A DNA stretch of 64,000 nt from an uncultured Oscillospiraceae bacterium. GTDB taxonomy: Bacteria > Bacillota > Clostridia > Oscillospirales > Acutalibacteraceae. The stretch lies in assembly GCA_910587835.1 (NCBI GenBank), contig CAJUNQ010000043.1, positions 1 to 64,000 of the forward strand. Reading direction: 5' to 3'. Under the pieces are notes generated by a model, which ran no database searches, was not told where the DNA came from, and saw only the letters and a list, made by a program, of their open reading frames with translations. Numbering within the stretch: position 1 is the stretch's first letter; every line of letters begins with the position of its first letter. Made by a program: the position numbers and the translations under genes. Positions 31,038 through 39,543 of the stretch are shown one piece after another.

Positions 31038-31688
31038 TCAGGCTGCCGTCCACAGGGGGACGGCGATCAGATACAGGGCCAGCCAGTAGAGGAGCATCAC
31101 TGGCTTTTGCCAGAAGTCTGCCAAATGGGAGAGCTCGCTTTTTGCCACCATCATGTCAGAGACGAAAAAGCACAGCGCACCCAGGGCCAGGGGCCAATAG
31201 GAGGGGCCCGCCGTGAAGGGCAGCGCCAGCCCCAGGGCCAGAGAGGCCCCCAGCAGCGCCGGGTACAGGCAGAAGGGGACCGTGAGCCTGCCCAGGGTGG
31301 GCAGCTCCCTGCGGAAGAGCCAGGCCGCGGCAGCATAGGCCAGCAGCCACAGGGCCAGGCTCAGCCCCCCTGCCGGGGCAAGGCCCCACAGCCACGCCAC
31401 CAGACACAGGTGGGCTCCGCCGAAGAGCAGCATACCCGGTACAAAGCGGAGCTCCAGCAGGGCGTCTGCCGCTGTGCAGAGCGCAAAGAACCAGAATACC
31501 GGGTGAAAAAGGGGATTCCGGCCCCCCAGCCACAGGGCCAGCCCGGCAGAGCCCACGGCCAGAAAGCTGCCGGCGCACTTGGCGACAAGGCTCTCCTTTT
31601 TCAGCCCGGCCCGGCGCAGGATAAAATACAGGGCGAACATGGCCCCCCAAAGGGGCAGGGCAAGGGCAGAGTACAGGGCCAGGCTCAT
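31038..31688 (-). CDS. YhhN/TMEM86-family membrane protein
   Basis: The 216-residue protein has about eight membrane segments and the late motif LGALCFFVSDMMVAKSE typical of the YhhN family, whose animal members are lysoplasmalogenases. The bacterial function is less certain; action on lyso-ether lipids is possible in a plasmalogen-making anaerobe. AGAGGAGG lies 7-8 nt before the ATG. A family E MITE (31772-31927) lies in its upstream region. Confidence 0.8.
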   Translation of the reverse strand: MSLALYSALALPLWGAMFALYFILRRAGLKKESLVAKCAGSFLAVGSAGLALWLGGRNPLFHPVFWFFALCTAADALLELRFVPGMLLFGGAHLCLVAWLWGLAPAGGLSLALWLLAYAAAAWLFRRELPTLGRLTVPFCLYPALLGASLALGLALPFTAGPSYWPLALGALCFFVSDMMVAKSELSHLADFWQKPVMLLYWLALYLIAVPLWTAA

Positions 31689-31771
31689 GGGGCGGCCTCC
31701 TCTCTATGGGTATTCATGCTTCTGTCATTATAAGCCCCTTTTCCGGCGAATGCAAGGGGCAGGAGAAAAAA

Positions 31772-31927
31772 GGGAGTGTCCTGCCGCGCATTTTATTTGA
31801 TTCACGTCTGGGCTGCCTTGTAGAGGCGGAGCTACGTGTCCGCCCGTCTCTCCCAGGGCGCCGCTTCTTCCACGGTGCAGGCGGATGATATCCAGTCCTG
31901 CATAAAATCAGCGAAAGGGACACTCAC
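31772..31927. mobile_element. MITE family E, copy E1, with 9-bp target duplication
   Basis: The 156-bp element has ends GGGAGTGTCC and GGGACACTCAC, the same termini as family D. It is flanked by GAGAAAAAA (31763-31771) and GAGAAGAAA (31928-31936), matching at 8 of 9 positions. Its interior (CGCATTTTATTTGATTCACG, AATCAGCGAAAGGG) differs from D and recurs in degraded form at 61.5-61.85 kb. Confidence 0.85.
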
Positions 31928-31938
31928 GAGAAGAAACT

Positions 31939-32046
31939 GCAAAGCCCGACCGGAAAGGCCGGGCTTCCTTCGGCATTGTTAACACAGCTCAAAAGAGGTA
32001 AAGCCTCTTTTGAACCTGGCAGCGCGGGCTTACCCGCGCTGCCAGG
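31939..32046 (-). terminator. Tandem terminator hairpins downstream of the GH13-GNAT gene
   Basis: Three hairpins are visible: CCTGGCAGCGCGGG/CCCGCGCTGCCAGG (32015-32046), CAAAAGAGG/CCTCTTTTG (31990-32012) and AAGCCCGACC/GGCCGGGCTT (31939-31970). They follow the stop of the minus-strand gene at 32090. Confidence 0.75.
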
Positions 32047-32089
32047 CTTGAAAATCAGTACATGCCGGTTTTCAAGTGTGTTTCCTATA

Positions 32090-34081
32090 TCAGTCCAGGT
32101 ACATCTCAAGCTCGATTTCGTGGCGCAGGGGGATGCCCTGCTCTCCTGTTTCGGGCAGCTGGGGGTTTGCTCTGCGGGCGTATTCCAGGGAGCCGCGGTA
32201 GAATCTGGCCATGTCAAAGCCCCGCTTTTGACAGAAGCCGATGGCGTTCAGGCTGTCGTTGGCAGCCGTTATGACCAGGGTGCGGCAGCGCTGCTCTTTG
32301 GCGGCGGCTTTTACCCGGCGGATGAGCTCTGTACCAATGCCCTGGCCCGGCGCAGTGGTGTGCAGGGAGGTGATCTCGCACACGCCAGCCGCCAGGGTAT
32401 AGGTTGTAAGGCCGACCATTTGACTGCCCGACCAGCAGCCAAAGCCTCCGGCCTGGGTCAGGTCTGTTTTCACGCCCCGGATGACCCGCTCGACGCTGCC
32501 CAGACGCTCCCGCAGGAAGGCGTTGGCCTGCTCCCGGTTGCCCTGGTTGATGACCCCGTAGGTCACGGGAAGGGGCTTCTTTTCCTCCGGCTTGCCGGCC
32601 GGGGCGGGCTCTGGCTGTGTCGGAACGACCACAGGTGTCGGAACGGGCGCAGGCGTTGGAACGGCCGCGGGGGCCTTTTCGGGGGCGGGGACTGCCGCTG
32701 CCTGGGGAGGCTGCGCTGTCTTTTCTCCCTCCCGGGGCGGGCCCAGGCGGTAGATTTTCACCCCATAGGGGGGCAGGGAGATGCTGCCGTTCACATGGAC
32801 CGCCTCCCCGGTGAACAGGTCCACAGCAGGGCCGTAGTAGTTGCAGTTGATGTCAAACCCGGCCCCATCGGCGTTGATGGCGGCCAGCACAGTCTCCTCC
32901 TGGCACTCCCGGCGCATGACAATCTGCTTGTTGAGCAGGGTTTCGTTTTTATAGCCGCCCTCGCTGAGGGCCTTGGAGTTCAGCTTAATCTGGCTGAGCC
33001 GCCCGATGAACCGGGTCAGCTCGTTCTGCACCGGGCCGTCAAAGCAGGGGCGCAGGCTGGGGTCGCCGTTTTTCTTGTCCCCGTCGGCCCCCCACTCGCT
33101 GCCGTAGTAGAGGCAGGGGATGCCGGGCATACAGTAGAGCATGGCGTAAAGGCCGGGAAGCTGCTCCTTCTCCTTCAGAATGGTGTGGATGCGGCTCACG
33201 TCGTGGTTGTCGGCAAAGCACAGCAGATGCTCGCCCCGGTAGAGGCACCAGTTCTCGCTGCCGAACTGCCGGTTGAGGGAGTGGGCGATTTCAAACATGT
33301 TTTTGTCGTTAAAGGAGGAATAGAGGCCCTTGTAGCACTCGTAGTTGGTGACGCTGTCCAGCATCTCCGGGTTCATAATGCGCCGGTAGTCCCCGTGAAT
33401 CATCTCGCCCAGGAGGAAGAAGCCCGGGTCGCGGCCCTTGGTGTACTGGTGCAGCCGGCGCATAAAGTTTTCGTCCAGCAGATAGGCCACGTCCAGGCGC
33501 AGGCCGTCAATGGCGAACTCGTCCATCCAGCCGCCTACGCACTCCAGAAGGTGGTCCACCACAGCGGGGTTTTGCAGGTTGAGCTTCACCAGCTCAAAAT
33601 GGCCCTCCCAGCCCTCGTACCACAGGCCGTCGTTATAGTTGGAGTTGCCCCCGAAGTTGATGTGGAACCAGTCCTTATAAGGGGAGGCCTCCCGGTTTTT
33701 CAGCACGTCCTGGAAGGCCCAGAAGCCCCGGCCCACATGGTTGAACACCCCGTCCAGCACCACCCGGATGCCGGCCTCATGGAGAGCGTTGCACACATCG
33801 GCAAAGTCCTGGTTGGAGCCCAGGCGGGCGTCGATTTTCCTAAAGTCCCGGGTGTCATAGCCGTGGGTGTCGGACTCGAACACCGGGGAGAAGTATACCC
33901 CGCCGGTGGAGAGGGCCTGGAGATGGTCCACCCAGTCGATGACCTTGCGGATGCGGGGCTGGGGCCTGCCGTCGTTCTCATAGGGGGCCCCGCAGAAGCC
34001 GATGGGGTAGATTTGGTAGAACATGGCGGAGTTCTGCCAGCCGGGCTGGTTCTTTAAGTGGATGACTTGCGTATTGCTCAT
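32090..34081 (-). CDS. GH13 alpha-glucan hydrolase fused to a GNAT acetyltransferase
   Basis: The 663-residue protein joins two enzymes. Residues 1-450 are a GH13 alpha-amylase-family barrel with GVFNHVG (111-117), nucleophile in GLRLDVA (Asp197), acid/base in LGEMI (Glu226) and FADNHD (Asp294). A Pro/Ala-rich linker spans about 455-505. Residues about 508-663 are a GNAT domain with TTAPGQGIGTELIRRVKAA and NAIGFCQKRGFDM. There is no signal peptide, so it acts inside on imported maltodextrins. Both active sites look intact. Residue-level substrate preference (maltodextrin glucosidase or cyclomaltodextrinase type) is not clear. Confidence 0.88.
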   Translation of the reverse strand: MSNTQVIHLKNQPGWQNSAMFYQIYPIGFCGAPYENDGRPQPRIRKVIDWVDHLQALSTGGVYFSPVFESDTHGYDTRDFRKIDARLGSNQDFADVCNALHEAGIRVVLDGVFNHVGRGFWAFQDVLKNREASPYKDWFHINFGGNSNYNDGLWYEGWEGHFELVKLNLQNPAVVDHLLECVGGWMDEFAIDGLRLDVAYLLDENFMRRLHQYTKGRDPGFFLLGEMIHGDYRRIMNPEMLDSVTNYECYKGLYSSFNDKNMFEIAHSLNRQFGSENWCLYRGEHLLCFADNHDVSRIHTILKEKEQLPGLYAMLYCMPGIPCLYYGSEWGADGDKKNGDPSLRPCFDGPVQNELTRFIGRLSQIKLNSKALSEGGYKNETLLNKQIVMRRECQEETVLAAINADGAGFDINCNYYGPAVDLFTGEAVHVNGSISLPPYGVKIYRLGPPREGEKTAQPPQAAAVPAPEKAPAAVPTPAPVPTPVVVPTQPEPAPAGKPEEKKPLPVTYGVINQGNREQANAFLRERLGSVERVIRGVKTDLTQAGGFGCWSGSQMVGLTTYTLAAGVCEITSLHTTAPGQGIGTELIRRVKAAAKEQRCRTLVITAANDSLNAIGFCQKRGFDMARFYRGSLEYARRANPQLPETGEQGIPLRHEIELEMYLD

Positions 34082-34108
34082 AGTGGTGTTCTTCCTTTCC
34101 AGTTTTTC

Positions 34109-34507
34109 TCAGCTTTCGGGGCGGGTTTCCATCTGGCCGCAGAGCATGGTGCAGAACCCAAACCGCTCGTAAAAGGGCCGCAGGCTTTCCTCGCCGTAGA
34201 TGACGGATATCATATAGATGCGGTCGTTTTTCAGCCGCTCCATGGCTCGGTTCATCAGTTCTGTGCCAATGCCTCGGCCCTGGTAGTCCGGGCGGACCAT
34301 TACGTCTTGGATATAAGCGTCAGTTACGCCGTTGCTCACCACATCCAAAAAGCCTACCAGTTCGTCCCCGTCATAGCAGGCGATTGTAAGGTAGTCCCTC
34401 AGGGCAGGGTTTCTCAGCTCCGCCTCCATGCCGCCCCAGCCCACCGACCGCCGCAGGGCGGCGATGCTCTCTGGGGAGGCGCTGGGGTTCGTCTGGTATT
34501 CCAACAT
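34109..34507 (-). CDS. GNAT family N-acetyltransferase
   Basis: The 132-residue single-domain protein has YIQDVMVRPDYQGRGIGTELMNRAMERL, with the full Q/RxxGxG acetyl-CoA loop, and FYERFGF near the end. It resembles small GNATs of the AAC/YhbS type. The substrate is unknown. It lies 27 bp upstream of the GH13-GNAT fusion in the same orientation, and has an AAAAGGAGG site. Confidence 0.87.
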   Translation of the reverse strand: MLEYQTNPSASPESIAALRRSVGWGGMEAELRNPALRDYLTIACYDGDELVGFLDVVSNGVTDAYIQDVMVRPDYQGRGIGTELMNRAMERLKNDRIYMISVIYGEESLRPFYERFGFCTMLCGQMETRPES

Positions 34508-34545
34508 AGTTTCCTCCTTTTCCGATGGCGGGGGGCTCTGCCGGC

Positions 34546-35469
34546 TTATGCTTCCAGGAAGCTGAGAACCGCGCGGGTATATTTTTCCGGCTCTTCTGTT
34601 CTGGGGAAATGCCCGCTGTTCTCAAAAACCTCCCGCGTTACATTCCGCCCTCTGCTCAACAGATAATCCGTCTGATCCTTTGTGCACGCGGGGTCATATT
34701 TTCCATTAAGCAACAGAATGGGAAGATCAATCTCCTGGGCCAGGGGCAGAAAATTATCCAGCATGGTCACTCTTTTCCCGGGAGCGTCCTCTTGCGCCGG
34801 GCCGGTCTCCAGCAGCTTTTTCAAGTGCCTCTCCCCTTTGGCCCACATCTCGTCATGAATACCGCTGGCGTCCATGCTTTGCCAGTATTCCTCAAAGGAA
34901 ATGCCGTGCAGGTAGTTTCCGAGCTTTGGGTCCTCTACATAGTCCAGCAGGGCCATCAAATCATGGGGGGGCTCCCGCCCGCCGGGGTAGTCTGGGGCCT
35001 TCAGCTTTTCGCAGAGCTTGCTGGCGTCCGGATTACCCAGGCTTGCGATATGCCCGCTTACATATTCCGCCACGGATTTTGCGGAATCCTCAAACCACAG
35101 GGTGGGGCATTCCAGGATCACCTTTTGGATGGAGTCCGGGTACCGGTGCGCGTACAGGACCGCAAGGGCGCCTCCATAGGAATGTCCCAGGATGCTCCAC
35201 TGGTCTATGCCAAAGGTTCTCCGCATTTCCTCCAGCATCTCCACCTGATACTCCATACTGTAATCTTCATCCTCGCCGATTGGGTCTGAGCGGAGAACCC
35301 CGAACTGGTCAAAGAGAATGACCCTCATTTTTTCGCCCAGGGCTTTGGCCTGATTCACGAAGTCAAGGCAGCCGGCCCCCGGGCCGCCGTGGAGATACAA
35401 GAGCGTGTTCCTGTGTTCTGCTCCATACAGTTCATAATATATTTTATGAAAAAGAACATCCACAAACAT
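34546..35469 (-). CDS. Alpha/beta hydrolase, proline iminopeptidase-like
   Basis: The 307-residue protein has the oxyanion loop LYLHGGPGAGCLDF at 24-37, the nucleophile elbow LGHSYGGAL (Ser about 96), an acid in LLLNGKYDPACT and a histidine in ENSGHFPRTEEP. HGGPG and the cap region place it near proline iminopeptidase/lactone hydrolase enzymes. It is cytoplasmic and lies 13 bp after apeB on the same strand, so a peptide-degradation role is reasonable. Confidence 0.85.
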   Translation of the reverse strand: MFVDVLFHKIYYELYGAEHRNTLLYLHGGPGAGCLDFVNQAKALGEKMRVILFDQFGVLRSDPIGEDEDYSMEYQVEMLEEMRRTFGIDQWSILGHSYGGALAVLYAHRYPDSIQKVILECPTLWFEDSAKSVAEYVSGHIASLGNPDASKLCEKLKAPDYPGGREPPHDLMALLDYVEDPKLGNYLHGISFEEYWQSMDASGIHDEMWAKGERHLKKLLETGPAQEDAPGKRVTMLDNFLPLAQEIDLPILLLNGKYDPACTKDQTDYLLSRGRNVTREVFENSGHFPRTEEPEKYTRAVLSFLEA

Positions 35470-35482
35470 CCCGCGCCCTCCT

Positions 35483-36781
35483 CTAGCCCAAGCGGCAGCT
35501 GTTCCCCTGCCAAGTGAACAGGCTGTTGTAGAAGGCGGTCATGGCGTTGATCATGTGCTGCAAATCCTCCCGGCCTCCGGTCTCGTAGGGGGAGTGCATG
35601 GCCAGCTGGGCAAGGCCGATGTCTACTGTGGGCATGGGCACATGGGAGCCGGAGATCAGCCCCAGGGTGCCGCCCCCGGGCGCGGAGGAATTGTTGTAGT
35701 AGTCCTGGGTGGGTACGCCGGCCTTTTCGCACACCCGCTTGAACATGGCCGCTGTGGCGCTGTCGGTGGCATAGCGGGCGCTGTGCTTGATGACCACGCC
35801 CCCGTTGAGATAGCACCGGCTGGTGGGGTCAGCCTTGTCAGGGTAATTGGGATGCACCGCGTGGGCGTTGTCTGCGGAGAGGAGCATACCGTTGAGGATG
35901 GCGGCCTGCCGCTGCTGCTCGTCTTTGCCTGCCCACTGGCAGATGCGGGCAATGGCGTCCGCCAGCAGGGTGGACCCTGCCCCGTGGCGGGTGGCGCTGC
36001 CGGTCTCCTCATTGTCGAACACCACGCAGATGGTGCAGTTTTCGGGGTTTTCGCTTTGCAAAAAGGCGGTGACTGCCGCAAAGGCGCACTCCAGGTCATC
36101 CAGCTTGGGGGCGGCGATGAACTCCTCCTGCGCTCCCAGCACCGTGCCCCGGGCCCGGTTATACAGGTACAGGTCGTGAGAGAGGATATCCTCCTTTTTC
36201 ACCCCCACCCGCTCCGCCGCCAGAGCCAGCAGGTCGGCCTCGCTGCCGCCCAGCAGGGGCAGGGTGTCCCGCTGGGGGTCTACCTTGCTGCCGTTGTTGG
36301 CCTCCCGGTTCATGTGGATGGCAAGGCTGGGAATCACCAGCAGGTCCCGGTGCAGGTCTACCAGCTGCATACGCAGGCCCTCCTCGGTGCGGATGGCCAG
36401 CCGCCCGGCCACAGAGAGGGGGCGGTCCAGCCACAGGTTCAGGGCCATGCCCCCATAGACCTCGGTGTTGAGCTTGGTATATTTGCCGTCTCCGGCCTTC
36501 ATCTCCGGCGCGCCCTTTACCTGAAAGCAGGGGGAGTCCCCATGGGGCGCGGCAATGGAGAAGGTGCGGAAGTCCTTTTTGGGACAGCGGAAGGCCAGGA
36601 TGCTGCCCATGCTCCGGGTGGTGAAATAGCCCTTGCCCGCTTCCAGCTCCCAGGGCTCCCGCTCGCTGAGCTCGGCAAAGCCGGCGTGCAGCAGCAGGGC
36701 CCGGGCGGCGTTTACGGTGTGAAGGGCAGTGGGGCTGCTCTCAATAAAGTCGAAGAAGCGGTTGGTCAGTTGGTCTGTCAT
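35483..36781 (-). CDS. M18 family aspartyl aminopeptidase
   Basis: The 432-residue protein matches M18 zinc aminopeptidases: SIAAPHGDSPCFQVKG with the first metal ligand region, LNTEVYGGMALNLWLDRPLSVAGR, VVFDNEETGSATRHGAGS with the catalytic and metal Glu residues, SADNAHAVHPNY, and the C-terminal PMPTVDIGLAQLAMHSPYE. The enzyme removes N-terminal acidic residues in a dodecameric complex. GGAGGAAGG lies close to the ATG. Confidence 0.93.
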   Translation of the reverse strand: MTDQLTNRFFDFIESSPTALHTVNAARALLLHAGFAELSEREPWELEAGKGYFTTRSMGSILAFRCPKKDFRTFSIAAPHGDSPCFQVKGAPEMKAGDGKYTKLNTEVYGGMALNLWLDRPLSVAGRLAIRTEEGLRMQLVDLHRDLLVIPSLAIHMNREANNGSKVDPQRDTLPLLGGSEADLLALAAERVGVKKEDILSHDLYLYNRARGTVLGAQEEFIAAPKLDDLECAFAAVTAFLQSENPENCTICVVFDNEETGSATRHGAGSTLLADAIARICQWAGKDEQQRQAAILNGMLLSADNAHAVHPNYPDKADPTSRCYLNGGVVIKHSARYATDSATAAMFKRVCEKAGVPTQDYYNNSSAPGGGTLGLISGSHVPMPTVDIGLAQLAMHSPYETGGREDLQHMINAMTAFYNSLFTWQGNSCRLG

Positions 36782-36994
36782 ATTCCTTCCTCCCTCTGTT
36801 TTTTCTTTGATTTTGTGGATTCATCGGTTAAATGCGCGGTTTTATCCAATAGAAATTATCGAAATTTACTAATTTCTATCATAGCACACTTTGTCCCCAA
36901 TAGCAAGAAAAATGTGGGAGGGAGGGCTAAAAGGCACTCTTGACTCTTAACGCATACCCCAGCCGTATTAACTGGTGTTTATAGTTTAAAAATA

Positions 36995-37023
36995 TTGACG
37001 TCCCGTCGTTATTGTGATAATAT
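36995..37023 (+). promoter_or_regulatory. Promoter at the left edge of the AT-rich insert
   Basis: TTGACG (36995-37000), 17-nt spacer and TAATAT (37018-37023). It lies in the 36782-37139 gap, which otherwise contains only AT-rich sequence and a short palindromic GC stretch (GCCTGTATGCCGCCTGCCTG) before the first gene. Confidence 0.65.
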
Positions 37024-37139
37024 ACAAATAGATTCAACAACAGTGCAATCTTCCAAAGGCGTAAGTCGCGCCTTAACCCCTCAGGCAGCGGCGCACACAA
37101 AGCCTGTATGCCGCCTGCCTGTGCGGCCCCCGGAAGGAG

Positions 37140-37670
37140 GTGAGTGAAATAAAAAAACGGAAAGTCCTGCTTTGCTTATCCGCGTTTTTTAACGTGGTCC
37201 TCCTGGGCCTTTGCTGCTATCTGTTCTTCGTGTACCACGCGGTAAAGGAAGACGCCTCTTTTCCGCCTTTCCAGACTGCGGCGACAGAGCACGATGCAGT
37301 GGGATATCTTCGCATCAGCAATCTATCCGCCTCCTTAACGGAGAACAAAGAAGATTATGAGGTCGAGCTTCTGAAAACGGAGCGCGGCCCCTCCCAGGAG
37401 TTTTACGAGCTGACATTTCAAGTAACGGCGAAAAGAGTCACGGGGCGGCTGCCCGATAGTTTTTATCTTCTCTGGCTCTGCCCTGAGGACAATTTCTGGT
37501 ATGTTCGGTACTATCCGCCTATTGTTGAAAAAATGAGTTACTGGGAACGAAAGCAAGGCGACACAGAAACGCGGACCATCCAGGTCCCTGCCGACATTTT
37601 TGCGCGGCCTGGGAAGTATCGTGTGACTTGGCTGCATGACAGCGCGTTCATTGATTTTGATTTTGACTAA
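37140..37670 (+). CDS. Membrane-anchored hypothetical protein, paralogue 1
   Basis: The product (about 173-176 residues) has one N-terminal membrane helix (LLCLSAFFNVVLLGLCCYLFF) and an extracytoplasmic domain of about 140 residues ending AFIDFDFD. It is about 70 per cent similar by eye to the next gene. Where the paralogue starts ATG-AAA-AAG, this gene has ATA-AAA-AAA (37149) at the correct 9-nt distance from AAGGAGG. The in-frame GTG at 37140 overlaps the ribosome site. The start is thus either ATA or a badly placed GTG, and expression may be reduced. No known domain was recognised. Confidence 0.7.
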   Translation: MSEIKKRKVLLCLSAFFNVVLLGLCCYLFFVYHAVKEDASFPPFQTAATEHDAVGYLRISNLSASLTENKEDYEVELLKTERGPSQEFYELTFQVTAKRVTGRLPDSFYLLWLCPEDNFWYVRYYPPIVEKMSYWERKQGDTETRTIQVPADIFARPGKYRVTWLHDSAFIDFDFD

Positions 37671-37794
37671 TTTGTTTATACGCAAAAAATATTTGTATTT
37701 TATCTTCTATGTGATACGATTTGAAGTAACAAAATATGGCTTTGCGCGCATTCTACCATAGCTTGACACTCCTGGCCGAAAGGTGGCGTGTATC

Positions 37795-38325
37795 ATGAAA
37801 AAGAGAACGGTTTTGCTCTGCTTCTCCGCGTTTTTTAACGTGGTCCTCTTGGGCCTTTGCTGCTATTTGTTCTTCGTGTACCATGCGGCAAAGGAAGACG
37901 CCTCTTTTCCGCCCTTCCAAACCGCAGCAAATGAAAGAGCGTCAGTGGGATATCTTAGGATCAACGACCTGTCCGCTTCCTTAATGGAGAACAAGGATGA
38001 TTATCAAATCGAGCTTTTGGGAATGGAGCCCAGCGGCCCCTCCCAGGAGTTTTATGAGCTGACATTTCAAGCGACGGCGAAAAGAGACACAGAGCATATG
38101 CCCGATTGTTACGATCTTCTCTGGTTTTGTCCTGAGGACAATTTCTGGTATGTTCGGTACAGCCCATATTGCGTAGAAAAAATGTATTCACAGATACAAC
38201 CGGCAGGCACCACCAGTACGGAGACCATCCAGGTCCCTGCCGACATCTTTGCGCAGCCGGGGAAGTATCGTGTGGTCTGGAACTATAACCAAGCGTTCAT
38301 TGATTTTGATTTTGACAATACTTAA
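37795..38325 (+). CDS. Membrane-anchored hypothetical protein, paralogue 2
   Basis: The 176-residue protein shares the N-terminal anchor, the EDASFPPFQTAA segment, GPSQEFYELTFQ, CPEDNFWYVRY and the end TIQVPADIFAxPGKYRV with the upstream gene, from which it arose by tandem duplication. The ATG at 37795 has AAAGGTGG upstream. The extracytoplasmic part is likely beta-rich. The gene is 16 bp before a secreted protease gene, so the two may work together at the cell surface, for example as a protease partner; this is inference. Confidence 0.75.
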   Translation: MKKRTVLLCFSAFFNVVLLGLCCYLFFVYHAAKEDASFPPFQTAANERASVGYLRINDLSASLMENKDDYQIELLGMEPSGPSQEFYELTFQATAKRDTEHMPDCYDLLWFCPEDNFWYVRYSPYCVEKMYSQIQPAGTTSTETIQVPADIFAQPGKYRVVWNYNQAFIDFDFDNT

Positions 38326-38341
38326 AAGGAGCTGGTATTAA

Positions 38342-39337
38342 GTGACAAAAAGAACAATTTCTATTCTGTTGGCCATTGTTATTGCTGTAATGAGCCTAAC
38401 TTTCCCTGGAGTAGCACAGACGCCCTCAGAAGAAAATGAGGTGGTGATTTCAACTACCGCTGGGCAAAACGGAATGTATACCTACGATCCTGAGACCAAC
38501 ACGGAAACCTACATACCAAATGATTCCGACCGTAGTTTTACTTCAACCACGCAAGAAACACACATTTCACCTCCTCCTATGTTTTTCCAACAGGATACCC
38601 CCAGAGCAATTGATACACTTGTTGCTTTGCCAAACTTTAGCAGCCTGAGTGGTTACAAATTGAGTACATGCCTGCTGGGAGCACGGTTTACCAGTGATGA
38701 TGCTAGTGTCCAGACTGGTACAGGTTGGCTGTTAAACAATAAATATGTTGTAACAGCCGGGCATGTAATCTATGACTCTGTTTATAGCAATAATGGTCGA
38801 AATGGATTCGCTCAACATGTAGCCGTATATGTTGGCGCAACGAATGGGCAATGGAAACAATTCAGACTAGGAAAAAAACTTACTATAGGTGGTGACTTCA
38901 AAAATAATGACCAAGGAGATGATTATTTTAATTTTGGAATGTGGGACGACTGGGGGGTTATTGAGTTAGAAACTCCTGTTACAGTTAATGTCAGTAAACT
39001 AACTCCTGTGGAGACCAATTCGTGCTCATCAATAAGAAATCTCACATTGACAACGCAAGGATATCCCAAAACTAAGCAGACGCCTGGAAGCAACTTTACA
39101 AAGTTTGTTATGTATACAGGTACAGGTACAGTCTATCAAGATTTAGCGGACCCGCGCGTATTGCCTGTAGTCGGCTCCTCAAATATAAAACTTGATATAG
39201 GACAAAGCGGTTCGCCACTTTACAACGGTTCATCTGTATATGCAATTGCCATCAGTGAAATTCGAGACTATACTTCTTGCTTTATCCTAATAAATTCATG
39301 GCTGAAGGCCAAGTTTGATACCGACTTTTCTTATTAG
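38342..39337 (+). CDS. Secreted V8/Glu-specific-type serine protease
   Basis: The 331-residue protein starts at GTG (AAGGAG 9-10 nt upstream) and has a signal peptide (hydrophobic 5-25, AQT cleavage region). A propeptide-like Ser/Thr-rich stretch of about 60 residues follows. The trypsin-fold catalytic triad is visible: His in VVTAGHVIYD, Asp in DDWGVIELE and Ser in IGQSGSPLYNG. Spacing matches the glutamyl endopeptidase/V8 (S1B) family. Its codon use is AT-rich (many AAA, ACT, TTT), unlike the surrounding genes, so it was probably acquired. The protease should act outside the cell. Confidence 0.88.
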   Translation: MTKRTISILLAIVIAVMSLTFPGVAQTPSEENEVVISTTAGQNGMYTYDPETNTETYIPNDSDRSFTSTTQETHISPPPMFFQQDTPRAIDTLVALPNFSSLSGYKLSTCLLGARFTSDDASVQTGTGWLLNNKYVVTAGHVIYDSVYSNNGRNGFAQHVAVYVGATNGQWKQFRLGKKLTIGGDFKNNDQGDDYFNFGMWDDWGVIELETPVTVNVSKLTPVETNSCSSIRNLTLTTQGYPKTKQTPGSNFTKFVMYTGTGTVYQDLADPRVLPVVGSSNIKLDIGQSGSPLYNGSSVYAIAISEIRDYTSCFILINSWLKAKFDTDFSY

Positions 39338-39367
39338 CACAAACACGTCGCCTAGTTATATAAATAG

Positions 39368-39408
39368 AAACCGGATGAAAACAGTGGGGCCTGTTTTCAT
39401 CCGGTTTT
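39368..39408 (+). terminator. Strong intrinsic terminator after the protease gene
   Basis: AACCGGATGAAAACAG pairs perfectly with CTGTTTTCATCCGGTT around a TGGGGC loop and is followed by TTGTG. It marks the right edge of the AT-rich insert; GC-rich sequence resumes immediately after. The remaining 39410-39543 shows no gene. Confidence 0.9.
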
Positions 39409-39543
39409 GTGTTGGCAGGTTTTGTGGGGCTTGCGGCGGTAGGCCGGGGCGGCTGTTGGGCAGTTGGAGAGCGGGCTGGGGCTCTCAGCCCCCGAATGTG
39501 TGCAATATTTTGAGGATCAACCCCTACCGGCTTTGCTTTGTCT

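Noticed and set aside
36782..37139. Possible attachment site or tRNA flank for the AT-rich insert
   Set aside because: No tRNA gene, integrase or flanking direct repeat was found at 36.85 or 39.41 kb by eye.
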